Positions 1-11,611 of a stretch of 64,000 nt of DNA are shown here, piece by piece (position 1 is the stretch's first letter; every line of letters starts with the position of its first letter). The notes below the pieces were generated by a model that saw only the letters and a list, made by a program, of their open reading frames with translations, made no database searches and was not told the DNA's origin. The stretch lies in contig CM065397.1 of NCBI GenBank assembly GCA_033060915.1, positions 23,487,501-23,551,500 on the forward strand, written 5' to 3'. The translations under genes were made by a program, and so were the position numbers. The stretch is from Euryodendron excelsum (lineage: Eukaryota; Streptophyta; Magnoliopsida; Ericales; Pentaphylacaceae).

Positions 1-165
1 AAAGAGAAGAAACTAAGCAAACCATCTCAAGAAGATTTGAAGTCATGAAATGTTAGTTATATGCAACACTAAATGCCAATTTGAAGTTATTTTTAGCACA
101 AAAGAATTAGGTACATAAACTGTAAAATAATCAGTTTATGAAAATACATGCTCCAAAGTAATCTT

Positions 166-168
<3 letters not shown>

Positions 169-212
<44 letters not shown>
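169..212. repeat. (GA)n microsatellite
   Basis: About 44 bases of uninterrupted GA dinucleotide. No gene is recognised next to it. Such tracts are common in plant intergenic DNA and 5' leaders. Confidence 0.97.
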
Positions 213-214
<2 letters not shown>

Positions 215-1854
215 CAAACTCAAAGCCAAAGCTCAAGCTTTCAATAATTTTCTAACTAGGGTGGACCGTAGCTTTCAAGTGGCCCTTACCTATGAAGCAA
301 AGAATGAAATAAAAAAAAAGGCAGAAACTATTAATAGTGAAAACACATTAGTGAAAGAGGGCAAAGTGTTAATGAGAGTGATGTTGTTGATGATGATAAC
401 GACCACCCACCACAAATCCAAAAAACATTGCTTAAAGATGAAGATAGTTTTAAGTTAAAACTTAGACGAAACTCAAATTTTATTTTTACATTTTTTTTCT
501 GTTATTCTTTGAACAATCAGCAGCCTGTCAGAGTTTGGGATTACTTATATCAAGCAACTAAAATTATGTATAGTGAGAGAATGTCCACTAAAATTCTGTT
601 TCTCAAAGTATATGCTTATGTAATCAACCTCCTTTCCTTGGACACTCACGAGCACACGCAGAGATAGAGATAGAGATAGTGATAGAAAGTATTAACTCCA
701 AAATAATACCTACTGAGAAAAGGTTCCTTCTCTTAATTACTTACTATACCTCTGATGCTACTAGTCCTTTTAACTGAACAAAGTAGGGAAAACAAAAAAA
801 GAATGGAATAAGAAACAAAACAAAAGCAGAGATCCATACAAACTTCAGTTGATAGCAATGGTTAACTGCACTATCATTCCCAAAAAAATACATACCCACC
901 TCATCCCATAGACCCCATTTTGGAGTGACCATGTGCAACATCAATATGTCCTAATTCTCAATAGGCTTCACTAAGAAAGATATTATAGCTTATTATCTAA
1001 ATATTTTATTCATATTCTGAAACAAGAAGCCAACTAAAACAAACAAACAACTACATCTTCCTTGACATTTCACCTAGCATAAACTCTTTTGTTATTGACA
1101 TGCCTCCGTAATTCTGCATTCATGGCTTGGATTTTTTTTATGTAAACCTTATATAAATCACTGTAAACTTTTCCTGCTTCCCTTAGTCTCTCTAGTCAAG
1201 GCATTTTTTTTTCCTTTTCTTTTTTCCAGTTTTTACATGCCTATATAAAAATTTGGTGCAAGTCAAAGACATTCAGATTTTCTTTGCAGCCAACCTCCAC
1301 TTGCAACTCTATACGTGCTAGTGTCTTCTTCCCTCTTAATTGAATCTCCATCTTCATTCAAGTGTTCATGAACTAGGTTTCTTTGAGGAATTTCCCAACC
1401 CCCACAAAAAAAAGCAAAGATCCATACAAAGCAAGAATTTCCCAACCAGTATGTACTATTGGTTACAGCTAATTGAACTAGGTTTTTTTTGTTACATGCC
1501 TATGTAACAAAAGCAGAGATCCATACAAACTTCAGTTGATAGCAATAGTTAACTGCACCATCATTCCCAGAAAAATACATACCCACCTCATCCCATAGAC
1601 CCCATTTCAGAAATTGCAGAAAAGAATCACTGGTTTTCTTATTTTGGGGAGCTTTTGAAACTCACAATGTCACTTTTTTATGCAGGAGGAATTCTTACAC
1701 TAGTGCAATGAGATCAGTGGCTAAACCTACAGCTCAGTAATTTCCTTCCCCCCACCCCCAAAGAACCATTCCAGTAAACATTCTATAAAGCTTTGCATGA
1801 AAAATACCACACTGAAAATGAAAATACCCATAAATAGTTTAGGGACGAGTTTGC
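213..1854. other. Intergenic DNA, no gene recognised
   Basis: AT-rich sequence with short A and T runs and only short open frames without recognisable protein motifs. The only structure seen is the pair of direct repeats described separately. A minus-strand stretch near 1090-1140 can be read for about 20 residues but matches nothing I know. Confidence 0.6.
821..1607. repeat. Direct duplication of about 100 bp (821-920 and 1508-1607)
   Basis: Two copies of the same roughly 100-base sequence, starting CAAAAGCAGAGATCC and ending GACCCCATTT, lie 687 bp apart in the same orientation with only a few differences. A shorter third match (AAAGATCCATACAAA) lies near 1415. The origin is unknown; it may be a segmental duplication or the remains of a small repeat family. 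Confidence 0.85.
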
Positions 1855-2105
1855 ATTACCAGATTTAAGAAAAGCTTCAAAAGACGGATGAAGCCCTAAA
1901 TTCTTCAAAACCGCAACCCTCCGACGAAGAGATGTATGAAGCAAGACACCAATTTGTATCCAAAATTCAAAACCCTCAAACCCTTTCTAATTCTGACTCG
2001 GCTACCAGCGGTGGTAGATAGAGTTATCAGCAAGAGAGAAAGGGAGAGAGCGAGGCACGAGAGAGAGAGAGAGAGAGATTAGGTTTTGAATCTTGATCTC
2101 TCTAG
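1855..2105 (-). other. Possible 5' exon and leader of a minus-strand gene
   Basis: Read on the minus strand, a CT-repeat leader (complement of the GA tract at 2030-2085) is followed by about 200 bases of less AT-rich sequence that ends in a possible splice donor (TCTGGTAATG). Plant 5' leaders often look like this. I could not extend it into a second exon to the left and do not recognise a protein. It could equally be a pseudogene piece or chance. Confidence 0.2.
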
Positions 2106-2448
2106 ACTTTTCGAATAAGAGGTAAAAATAATAATAAAATAATTTTTAAGATCGGGTCTCTAATCGGGTCTATCGGGTTTGCTCATACCTGGTCCAATAA
2201 TAAATAGATCTAATAGATCTGGATCTTATCGGATTCGAATAATTGGATCAGGTCTTATCAGATCGAGTCTGGATCAGACCCGATCCATTGACAAGCCTAG
2301 AACGAAACAATTTTTTGAAGTGTTTTTGAAATTAAACTCAAGAGAGTTTTAAAATAATTTTTGAAATAATGTAAAAGCCTTTGAGAATGTTTTTCAAATG
2401 AACTTAAGTAAGTTTTAAAATAACTCAAGAGAGATTTTAAATAAGTTC
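2106..2448. other. Intergenic DNA with GATCGGGTC-like repeats
   Basis: Between 2150 and 2290 the motif GATCGGGTCT and variants recur on both strands (ATCGGGTCTAATCGGGTC, CAGACCCGATCC). Sequences like this occur at the ends of degraded plant transposons. No coding capacity is seen. Confidence 0.35.
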
Positions 2449-3537
2449 TGTAACATTTCAGATTTTTTGAACCGTTAATAAATAAAATAAATAAATGAAA
2501 GGAGCTCGAATTGTATCTATGAGTCAGGTTGCTAAAGAAAATGAACTCTCAAAAAGTCAATAAATCTCAATGAATATTGTGATTGTCTCCCAATAAGTAG
2601 CAAATTTTCAAACTATGTCTCCCAAATGACAAGTTCAACATAATCAAATTAATCAACTACAAATTAACCTTAAAATATACCATTTTTAATAAACTCCCAA
2701 AATATGGCTTCAAAATTATCGAATTAATGTACTCTAAAATCCTGATGGGCACTTGCTTCACCTTGACCTGAAAAATAAAATCAAATCGAAAAATATAGAA
2801 TACAACAAGAGTACAAATATTCAGTTAAAGATACTCAAATTGAAGCTTAACCAATATATAAGTTCCAAAAAATAGATTAAAAATAACAATAATCAAGAGC
2901 TAGTCAAAATTACAAAAAAACATGCTCGTAATAATCATTCGAATATCTTCTTTAGGCCTAACACTTAGCCCTTCTTAGTACCATGCCAAATGCTACTTGT
3001 TGCACGTCATAATACCAAATTTCATAACCAATACCTCCGTCACCCTTCCATAATCATTTCTAATAATAAACCAACAGGTACGTTTATACATATACTAATA
3101 AGTTCTATGGCACTCCAACAATACTAAAAATAAGTTTACGAGTGAACTATCCAACGAACACGTTATTCAAGGATGTACAGAAAGAAGTTCAATGGAACCA
3201 AAAATAAATATTATCATAGAATCAGACAACAAGCATGAATATTCAAAAGGAATACAAATCTAAAATGACAAGAATACACTCTTTGCAAAGAGATTTGGGA
3301 AGAAGATATTGTATACAACTAGTTCACCTCAAATATGTTTCACAAATTTTTGCCAAGATCGCCACGTAACCCAATTTTTTTTTAATTAATTTCTTCCAAA
3401 GAAATAAATATGCCTATTTCTTAAACGTTTCTTCATAAATTTTTATTTTAATATTTTTACTATTTGTAAAACCACTACGGGTCTAGATTAACTAGTAATA
3501 AATAGTTTTAAAGTTATCAAAATATTACGGGGTTACA
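2449..3537 (-). repeat. 3' LTR of the decayed element
   Basis: About 1,089 bp. On the minus strand it starts TGTAACCCCG directly after the PPT and ends TGTTACA-like at 2449. From about 2530 to 3370 it can be aligned with 4185-5060 by eye (shared blocks such as AAAGAAAATGAACTC and CAAACTATGTCTCCCAA), with many substitutions and small indels, so the insertion is old. Confidence 0.6.
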
Positions 3538-3550
3538 GTCCACCTCCCTT
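3538..3550 (-). promoter_or_regulatory. Polypurine tract of the decayed LTR element
   Basis: Minus-strand AAGGGAGGTGGAC directly abuts the TG start of the LTR at 3537. This is the expected place for the plus-strand DNA primer of an LTR element. Confidence 0.5.
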
Positions 3551-4094
3551 GAATAAAATTCCGTCGTCGTAATTTACTTGTGAAACCAAATACACAAGGA
3601 AAAAGGGGTTAATAGAACTTCCTAACATAAATTTAAGCAATAAATTTTGGCCTTGAAACTTGTCTTACTAAAACAAAGAAATTTAGACATCCTTCTGCTA
3701 TAATTTCTCGTTCAAGCTTCTAAGTAAATTTCTCAAATATTTGACTCATCAAAATTGTATTGATCACTAAAAATATATCCAAAGATCTAGAAAATACATG
3801 AAGTCTAATACACGGTCACAAGATTTAACTCTTTTTTTTTTTCCTTTGCTGGTACACAAGCAATAGAACTTACGTCAATAATATAAACCTCACATATAAC
3901 AATTTCGTACCCAAAATATCACAAAGGGCAAATAGAAATTTCATCCTCTCTTAAACCACTCATAATGAATCTCCTAATCATGGAAAACTCCGTAAATATT
4001 TTCTCCAATATTCAATCTCTTATAACTAAAATCTCCCACTACGTCCCACGTAAGAACGTTATGATACTAACCCCATAAAAGATCTATTACCTTA
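3551..4094. other. Remnant interior of the decayed LTR element
   Basis: About 545 bp between PPT and primer site, AT-rich, with no gag, protease, RT or integrase motif on either strand. Confidence 0.45.
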
Positions 4095-4105
4095 CTCTGA
4101 TACGA
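4095..4105 (-). promoter_or_regulatory. Possible primer binding site
   Basis: The plus strand reads CTCTGATACGA, the complement of a sequence close to the initiator-Met primer site TGGTATCAGAG. It stands two bases from the inner edge of the right LTR (4108). One base departs from the consensus. Confidence 0.4.
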
Positions 4106-4107
4106 AC

Positions 4108-5566
4108 TCTAACTACCCCTATTTTTTGAAAATAAAATAAGTAAATCAAATAACCTTAAATTATATTCTTGCATCACGACGCCAAAGAAAATGAACTCCC
4201 AAAAGTAGTCAATAAATCTCCACAGATATTATATTTATCTCTCAAAAATCAGTAAAATTTCAAACTATGTCTCCCAACTGACAATGTTTATATGATCAAA
4301 TTAATCAACAACAATTTCCCTTTAAAATATACAATTTTAATAAACTCTCAATGTATGGCATAAAAATTGTCAAATCAATGTACTATAAAATTCTACTAGC
4401 ACTTGGTACACCTCGACTTGAAAAATAAAATTAAACTGAAAAATATATGATATGGCAAGAGTACAAATACTCAATTTAGGATAGTCAAAACGAAACTCAA
4501 CAAATAAATCAATTTAACAAATGAGATTAAAAATATAATAACCAAGAGCCAGTCAAAATAACATAAAACCAAGCTGGTAATAATCATTATGATATTTTCA
4601 TTATACTCAATACTTGGACCTTCTCAATATAATGTCAAACACTACCTGCATCACGTAACAATACTAAATTTCATAACCTATCATGTACGATTACTCTTTC
4701 ATAACCATTTTCAATAATAGGTTAGCGAGTACATTTGTACAAGTACTAATTAGTTCCATAACACATCAACTATAACAATAGATTATTCGAAGACATTATT
4801 CGAATAATCTATTATTGAATTCAATAGATTCAAAAATGAGATTGCTAGTGAATTTATCAACAAACACATTATTCGAAGACGTGTCAAAAGAAATTCAATA
4901 GATCAAAAACTAAATATAATCATGGAATTAAATAACACATGCAAATATTCAAAAGAAATATGATTATAGAATGACAAAATTACACTCTTTGCAAAGAAAT
5001 TTTAAAAAAATCATATTGTAAACAATCGGATTATGTCAAATGTGTTTCATAAATTTTGTTGAGATCACCAAATAACCGAAATTATTCAATATAAACTAAA
5101 ACCAAATTGGTAGAATTTCCCCCACATTTTCTTCCATTTATTTATTTCCCCTTTTCTATCTCTCTTTTTTCTTCATCTCTTTATTTCGTTCTATTTCTTT
5201 CCATGCGGCTAACACACTGTTCTCTCTTACCCGAACTCCCTTTGATCTAATACTTTATCACTTAGGGCTTCCTATTTATACTACATAGTAGAGTTGCTTT
5301 GATCGGCAAATCATCTACCACTTGTTAACTAGCATGAACACATTTCAACTACACTTAACACATCACATGCAAAGGCTTAGATCAAGACATCACCAAGCCA
5401 CGTGCATCTCTCTTGTTAGCCTTAGAAGATGAAAATGGCAAGAAAGATGCATAAAGGAAGAAGAATTATTGTGACGACAAGAGGCAGAACACCATGCACG
5501 AAGCAGTGGTGATTAATGCATGCATGCGTGGATGTCAACCGACAACAAATGTCAAAAGCTGTTACA
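4108..5566 (-). repeat. 5' LTR of the decayed element, outer end uncertain
   Basis: Homologous to 2449-3537 from its start to about 5070. Beyond that it contains sequence not found in the left copy, including a minus-strand TATA-box-like motif (complement of TATTTATA, 5273-5280), so the left copy may have lost its promoter region. An end at GTTACA (5566) is suggested by similarity to the GGTTACA end of the left copy. A direct repeat of about 35 bases (ATTCGAATAATCTATTATTG region, 4780-4860) lies inside. Confidence 0.4.
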
Positions 5567-6033
5567 ATATATAAGTTGTACTAACATGTGTCCTAAGGAC
5601 ATATTTTAAGAAAGTTGAAAAGTGTTATTTTAAATTAATGAGACTCATTTTTACTTCAATTTCTAAACTTTTAAAACAGTCTTTAAAACTGAATAATTAA
5701 CTTTTAACTATTCCAGCAAAATGATAAAAATAACCTTTGCAATGAGTATTTCAAAACATTCCTTCCAACTATAAGAATGTATATGGGCCCACACAACTGT
5801 TTCGTTTCTAACTATTCAATGATTTTTTATTTTTTGCTTTTTATCCTTTAATAGATAAGATAAAACAAATTTTGTCTAATTACTAAGTGTGCATTTAGCG
5901 GGGCTTCTAATAGGCTTCCTAGCAATGGAAGCCCTTTTTAGATTTTTTCACAGTGTTTGGTGAGCTTTGTAAAGGGGTTTCCCTTATAACCCCACTTCCC
6001 CAAAAGTTCGTCCGCCAGAAGCTAGCTGAGTGT
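5567..6033. other. Intergenic DNA, no gene recognised
   Basis: AT-rich. Around 5880-6010 a less AT-rich patch with AGCGGGGCTTC and TTCCCTTATAACCCC resembles degraded DNA-transposon or MITE sequence, but no terminal inverted repeats could be matched. Confidence 0.4.
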
Positions 6034-7507
6034 AATTACACTCTAAAAATGTAATTTTAATCCCCTAACTAGTGAATTGTTAGTTCTAGTTTAGGCATTA
6101 AATTAGTATTTTATCGTTAAATTGTCCTAAACTTGTCTTTTTGATCTAATTGTATGGAATGAAGCTTAATTGTAGAGGAAACAGCCAAAAGTGTATCAGC
6201 GAGTGATCCTCCAATCCACCAAGCGATCGGCAATTCTACCGAGCACTCAGACCTAAAAAAAAAATGCACCAATTGCTAGATTTTGCAAACCATTTTTACC
6301 TAATAATTCAGGAGCGTTAATCGAGCACTCGGCCGAGTGATCGATAGTTCACCTAGCACTTGCTTGACAGAGCCCTATTTTTGTCCAGCGTATAAAAGAC
6401 TATTTTGGGCAGAGCATATTTCTCATTTTTGTACTTAGATATTTTACGTATAGTTTATATTTGAGAGCATTGTAGAGAGAGAAGAGGATTTTCTTAGCTT
6501 TTCTTGCATTTTCTTACATTTTTCTTGTATCCAAACGTCGTAGTTTATCAATTTCAATGCAAGATCTTCATTTCTTAAGGCCTTCTACTATGGAATCAAG
6601 TAGTTAAAGCCCAATTTAAGTCCAATTATGAATATTTGCCACGGATTTTCAAGGATTTCCATGGAGGTCAACATTCCATAAGGAATGATTACACTTTCTT
6701 GCTTTTTTCTTACATCCAAACACTATAGTTTATCAATTTTAATGCAAGATCTTCATTTCTTTAAGGCTTTCTATTATGGAATCAAGTAGCTAAACCCCAA
6801 TTTAGGTGTAATTGTAAAAATTTCCCAATGACTTTTAAAGATTTTCATGGAGGTATATGATTCTCATTTAATTATCTTAAAATTCTCTAAGTCAACTTGA
6901 TTGAGTTTTGGATCTACTAGAAAACTTAGGTCATAACCCATTTTTGTAACTTCTATGCATAATTTTTCAATTGGCATAAAGATTGCACAAATCTGAGGTT
7001 TGAACCTATGATTCCATCAATAGCTTATATTCCTAATTTCAATTGAGTATGAATCTATGGTTTTATGATCGAAGTCCTCTGAATCAATGATCTATGGAGT
7101 GATCCTTAATTTGAGTTAACAAACCTCTATTAGAATTCTTATTGAACTTGGTAAATTAAATCAATTGCATCCAAAACCACTTTAATTGCCTTAGAACCTC
7201 AATTGCTTTGCTTAGTTGATAGTTTAGTTGTTAATTGTTCTTAAATTTCTTGGTATAATTGTTGAATGTTAATTAGCTTTATTTGAACTGCCTAGTTGTT
7301 AGTCAATCACCATTTTCAAAACTAAAATATTTTTTGGTCTACTTTTGTTGCCCTTGGATTCAATTTCATTTGATTTGCAATTCAATTTGAGTGAGTCCAT
7401 AGAAATCAATCCTTGTTTCGATCCCCCAAGTGTACGATTTTGCAATGTAGTTTATAGGTTAATCCTCAGTTATTGATATTGGGTCAATCCAAGTTGGGTC
7501 GCCAACA
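6034..7507 (+). mobile_element. LTR-like relic with plus-strand promoter
   Basis: The stretch starts TGTAATTACAC, has a good plus-strand TATA box (TATAAAAG, 6391-6398) followed by a leader-like region, and ends near CGCCAACA (7507). No protein motif is seen. The architecture is that of an LTR, probably solitary or truncated, because neither a clear primer site nor a second copy is present. Within it, 6529-6668 is duplicated at 6714-6855. It could also be a promoter with leader of an unrelated transcript. Confidence 0.3.
6529..6855. repeat. Tandem duplication, about 140 bp, 185-bp offset
   Basis: 6529-6668 and 6714-6855 share ATCCAAAC, CAATGCAAGATCTTCATTTC, TATGGAATCAAGTAG and CATGGAGGT in the same order, with scattered differences. 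Confidence 0.8.
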
Positions 7508-9889
7508 AAAGTTAGATCAATCCAACTTTGCTGGATTTTGACAAATGGTTTAAAAGACCTGTTCTATGACTTCTTGCTATATGTAATCAATATATGCTTT
7601 CTTTATGTAGGACTACCATTATATGAGGATTTTAAAAGACTAAGTAAGGGCTTGAGGTGAATAATGGAGTAAGTGGAGTAACTTTAATTGTATATTCCAT
7701 TCAAATGTTTTTCTTTATTATAACTTGCACAATTGATATGGTTTCGATACAAAAGCTTCCTCTATGATACCTTTTAATTATAAGTACCATGTTTTGATGC
7801 TAAGTTTTGTATTATCACATTATGCAATCCCATGGATTTAATTATATGATTGTTAATTTGATTAGCATTTGAAGCTAGTATGTGCCATTCTCAAAAATCC
7901 CATGTTGGGGGACTTAAAATAAGCTGCATGCTTGATATATCATTGTTGGGGAGACGTCCCTATAACTCAAATGTCATTTCATTACATGCCATTAGTGAAG
8001 GTGTCTTGTTACAAGTCTTTCGTTTTGTCTGAGAGCTTGAGCATATTACACATGAATATGACATGATGCTTAGATGCTATTGCTATTTTGAAACTCAAAG
8101 AGCATCTTATGAATGAAATATTTACAAGCGATTATTGGATAACTTATGACTTATCTTCGAGTACATGATTCATATCAATTTCACATATTACAAATGCCTA
8201 CATTTTATTTAAATGAAATCCATGGTTATTTTCATACTTTGATTGCTTCATTATTCACAGGACTTGTAGCTCATGCTGTTATTTAAACAACCTAGAAAAT
8301 CAAGAGTTAGAAGTCTAGCTATGCTTTTGCAAATTTTTTGGGTGGAGTTTTGTGTGTTAGATGCTTGATGGCTCATGCTTTGTTTGATACTTCCTTTAAG
8401 TTGATGAACCATATTGGCCCTATTGGGTTTTGTAAAACACTTCGGAAGACTATGTTATGTATCTATCTACTATAATAGCAACGACCAAACACCTTCTATT
8501 CTCCTACTATAACATTACTATTATGCCATCAACCGGTTACTCAATTTACTGTTGTGCCACACAGCCCTCCACAGCCTCCAACAATTTCGATTGAGAATGC
8601 CCGGAATTCTAACAACGAGCCCTGACAGCGTTTTGCCACGACATTGTATACCGGGATTTCGCAACGTCATACGCTATGGCGGCCGTTATGATCCCCACTC
8701 CAATAGTCCAACCAATTAGTATATTGACAGTCGCTCCTACACATATTATAGCCGTCATCAGTTGTAGGGCTGGGCACCGCCTCTCGCATGTATATATATG
8801 GAACGACGTTCGAAGAAAGAAGTGTTTCGACTTCCGGAATATCGATATGGCCTGAAATTTTCATATGAAAACAAGTGAGAATTTCGTTTTTAGAATTTTC
8901 TCTTGTATGTTGTTATATATGCGGTTGCTCTTTATATTCAATGAATTATTATGATTAGATCCAAATTAGTATAGGTAGAAAAATGTTGCATTCTAAATGT
9001 TTGAAAAAATTGCTTACAATAGTTTTGTTTGCATAAGGCCACTTAGCAGCCAAAAACAGAGTTCCTCTTGTGGTTATAGCAGCAGCTACTGCAGCTGGGG
9101 CAGTGACAATTAATCAATCTTGTGTTACTGCTCATGTCCCTCTTTTATCTCATTGCTTGATACTATCGCTTCCAAATTTTTGGTGATGGCTTGCATAAAT
9201 TGAGCAGAAAAAATGCATAGATAATTAGATGTAAATGAATGCAATAGGCCACCCCTTCAGTTGGTTTCTTATGATACAAATGTTGCTATGGCACTGTTTT
9301 GGAATAGGATGTGAACACATAATTTTGGCAGAATCTATGGCCTCTAATAAAAGTGGGATATAGTTATTGATGGCTTTGAGCTTGTGCTAATTCTGTTTTC
9401 TCTGGAAATATTGCTAACTACTTTACTGCTGCTTTTCTTGGCCTATTTTGATGGCAGAACTAAATAATCACTTGATAACCTTCTCCTTTGCTGGATTGTC
9501 CTCTACTGAATGACTTCTAATGGAGCTTGTCTGTTTGACATTGCTACTTAAAACTGTGGACTGTTATCTTTCCCCTCTTGCCAAACCATCATTTGCACGT
9601 TTACAACTTCCTTAGGCGGACCCTTACCAGGAGCTTGGGAAGCTGCACTTTCCTTTGTGGGGTTTCTCTGGACGTGTATATGGAAGTAAAGCACAACGGT
9701 TAAGGCGAAGTTGTACCTTTACAAGTAATCTTGACATTTAGTAGTTCTGGGGAAAAAAAAAAAAAAAAAACATGTAGTATTTGCAGATAATTGTACTGAT
9801 TACTCTGTGCTTTCGTTAAATAATTTTTCTTATTATGTGGTTTTGTTGGTTTAACTTAATAAGAAGCAAAGGTATTTATCACATGCACA
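7508..9889. other. Intergenic DNA, no gene recognised
   Basis: AT-rich sequence without recognised genes. Two patches stand out: a more GC-rich segment at about 8545-8870 and a short plus-strand stretch near 9040-9120 readable as a hydrophobic, alanine-rich peptide of about 25 residues. Neither could be assigned. An 18-base poly-A run lies at about 9750. Confidence 0.5.
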
Positions 9890-10272
9890 ATGCTATCATT
9901 TTTGTTTTTATTACGTTATTATGCAATTAAATGGTATGCTTTTTATTTGTTTGGATGGACTTGTCACTATGTTTTATCGTTCTATAATATGTTTTTCATG
10001 CATGTATTTATGGATCTGTGGTTGTATGGCCTTGGAATAGGCCTAATGGTTTGTAATAACTTTATGTTATGCTTGTGGCATGAGTTATGATAGTGACATA
10101 GGCACTTACTCTGGTATTTAAAATGTATGCACAAGACACACTTGAATTATACTTTAGCAATTACTATAAAACTCACAGGTGTTTAATCTTTTGATTAGTT
10201 CGATCTTCGGTACCTAAGCTACTAGCCGGTCATTGTCCTTAATCTGCATGGGGTGGGTTGGGGGTCGTGACA
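9890..10272 (+). mobile_element. Possible 3' end of an LTR (gypsy-like)
   Basis: The segment ends CTCACAGGTG ... CCGGTCATTGTCC ... GGTTGGGGGTCGTGACA, which resembles the downstream end of chromovirus (Del/Tekay) LTRs. No partner LTR or start was found, so the call rests on motif resemblance only. Confidence 0.25.
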
Positions 10273-11611
10273 TCATTTGTTAAGAAAAAAAATAAAAATA
10301 TCAACCGAGTTTAGGCAGGCCAATCTTGGCGCGAATCCTATAGAACACATTGGGCTTAGCAGTTTGCTCAAGCTTAGAAGCTTATTCAAATTCCGGATGA
10401 TGAGCTCAAGCCGAAGCATAAGAGCATCAATTCAGATTGGCCATGGACAAGCCTTGCTTAGCTCAAGCTGACCTAGTTAACAAACCTAGAAGCAAGTTGC
10501 CCCTCAAGAACTCGATGAACTTGTTAAGCCAGGGCCCAGGGGCCTCCTGGAGAATTTCTGCAAATGATAATTTATGCAATGATAAATTACACATTAACAC
10601 TGACTTAGGCTAAAAGGGATGGCATGGAGCTCAGCTTTACATGACAAAACTAGGAAAAAAAAAGGGTTTTCAGAAATTGTGCTTCAGGAAGTGACCAAAC
10701 ATCTAGTGAATGGGAATAGGAATGAACTTCTCTTTAGGGGATAAAATCACCCTTATCCAATTCTTCATGGCTAGCATTCCCACTCATTTCCTCCAATTTT
10801 TTATAACCTCTCTTCTCATTGCTTAAAAAAAGTTAAAGAAGAGTCAAAGCAATTTACTTTGGTTGGGACTGAGGTTTAAGAGAGTCAACTCGTTACAAAC
10901 TTTTATTAGATAGGAGTTGGTTTCTTAGCCTCAAGCATAAGCCAAATTAGGCTTGGTAACTTGCCCCTAATAACAAAGTCCCTTTATGGAAGGAGTTGTA
11001 GAGATTTCCATCAACAAAAAGAATATATAAGACGAAGACAAAAACTTAAAGCCTTCAACTACTTTAAAAATCGTGGATTGCAAAGACCATCTAAAGCATT
11101 CAGCCCAATGATTTGTATGATGTGCAAAAGCAAAATAGAACTGCTAGCCATCTTTTTATTCACTTTCCTATAACATTGGACCTTTGGCAGGGTCTAATTG
11201 CTTTCTTCAAGATTAGGAATGCTGTTGTCTTCTGGACTTTCTATAGTCATAAGAACATGAGAAAACCTCAAGAGACATGTAGACCATTTCTAACATCAAC
11301 CAACCAGCCATTTCCCTTAATGCATGCACGTAAAGAGGGAAACGGATCATTACAAACAATTCAATTATGTAAGGTTTCAAGGAGATAAAAATGAAATAGC
11401 TCGTCTATGCTATCTTTGACCATCTTCCGTTATCACATTATATAAGGGATCTAGAAATGGAAAACCAAAAGACACTACCAAACTTGAAATCTAAGATATA
11501 CTTGTAAAGTATCAAGCGATCATGCGAGCCCTCAAGGTGCGAGAGAAAGGTGATCATACATCTGTAATTCACGAGACAATAAAGGGAGTAGCGGTAGGAA
11601 TACAAATTAAC
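10273..11611. other. Intergenic DNA, no gene recognised
   Basis: Mixed AT-rich sequence. The 10310-10500 part has repeated AAGCTTAGAAGC/AAGCTTA-type words. Open frames here are short and match nothing known. No further exon of the pseudogene on the right was found in this stretch. Confidence 0.5.

Larger units (their letters stand above)
2449..5566 (-). mobile_element. Decayed LTR retrotransposon, interior lost (Tekay/Del-like ends)
   Basis: Two related sequences, 2449-3537 and from 4108 onward, face the same way about 1.66 kb apart and flank only about 570 bp. Read on the minus strand, a polypurine tract (AAGGGAGGTGGAC, 3538-3550) precedes the left copy, which begins TGTAACCCCG and ends GTTACA. 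A tRNA primer-site-like sequence (complement of CTCTGATACGA, 4095-4105) lies just inside the right copy. This is the layout of a minus-strand LTR element whose gag-pol region has been deleted, or a non-autonomous derivative. The TGTAAC ends and the PPT resemble chromovirus (Tekay/Del) LTRs. No coding remnant is visible and no matching target duplication was found, so the outer right limit is uncertain. Confidence 0.6.

Noticed and set aside
8667..8864. 65-residue minus-strand open frame in the GC-richer island
   Set aside because: No motif, no flanking exon signals, and other frames of the same stretch look equally or more protein-like.
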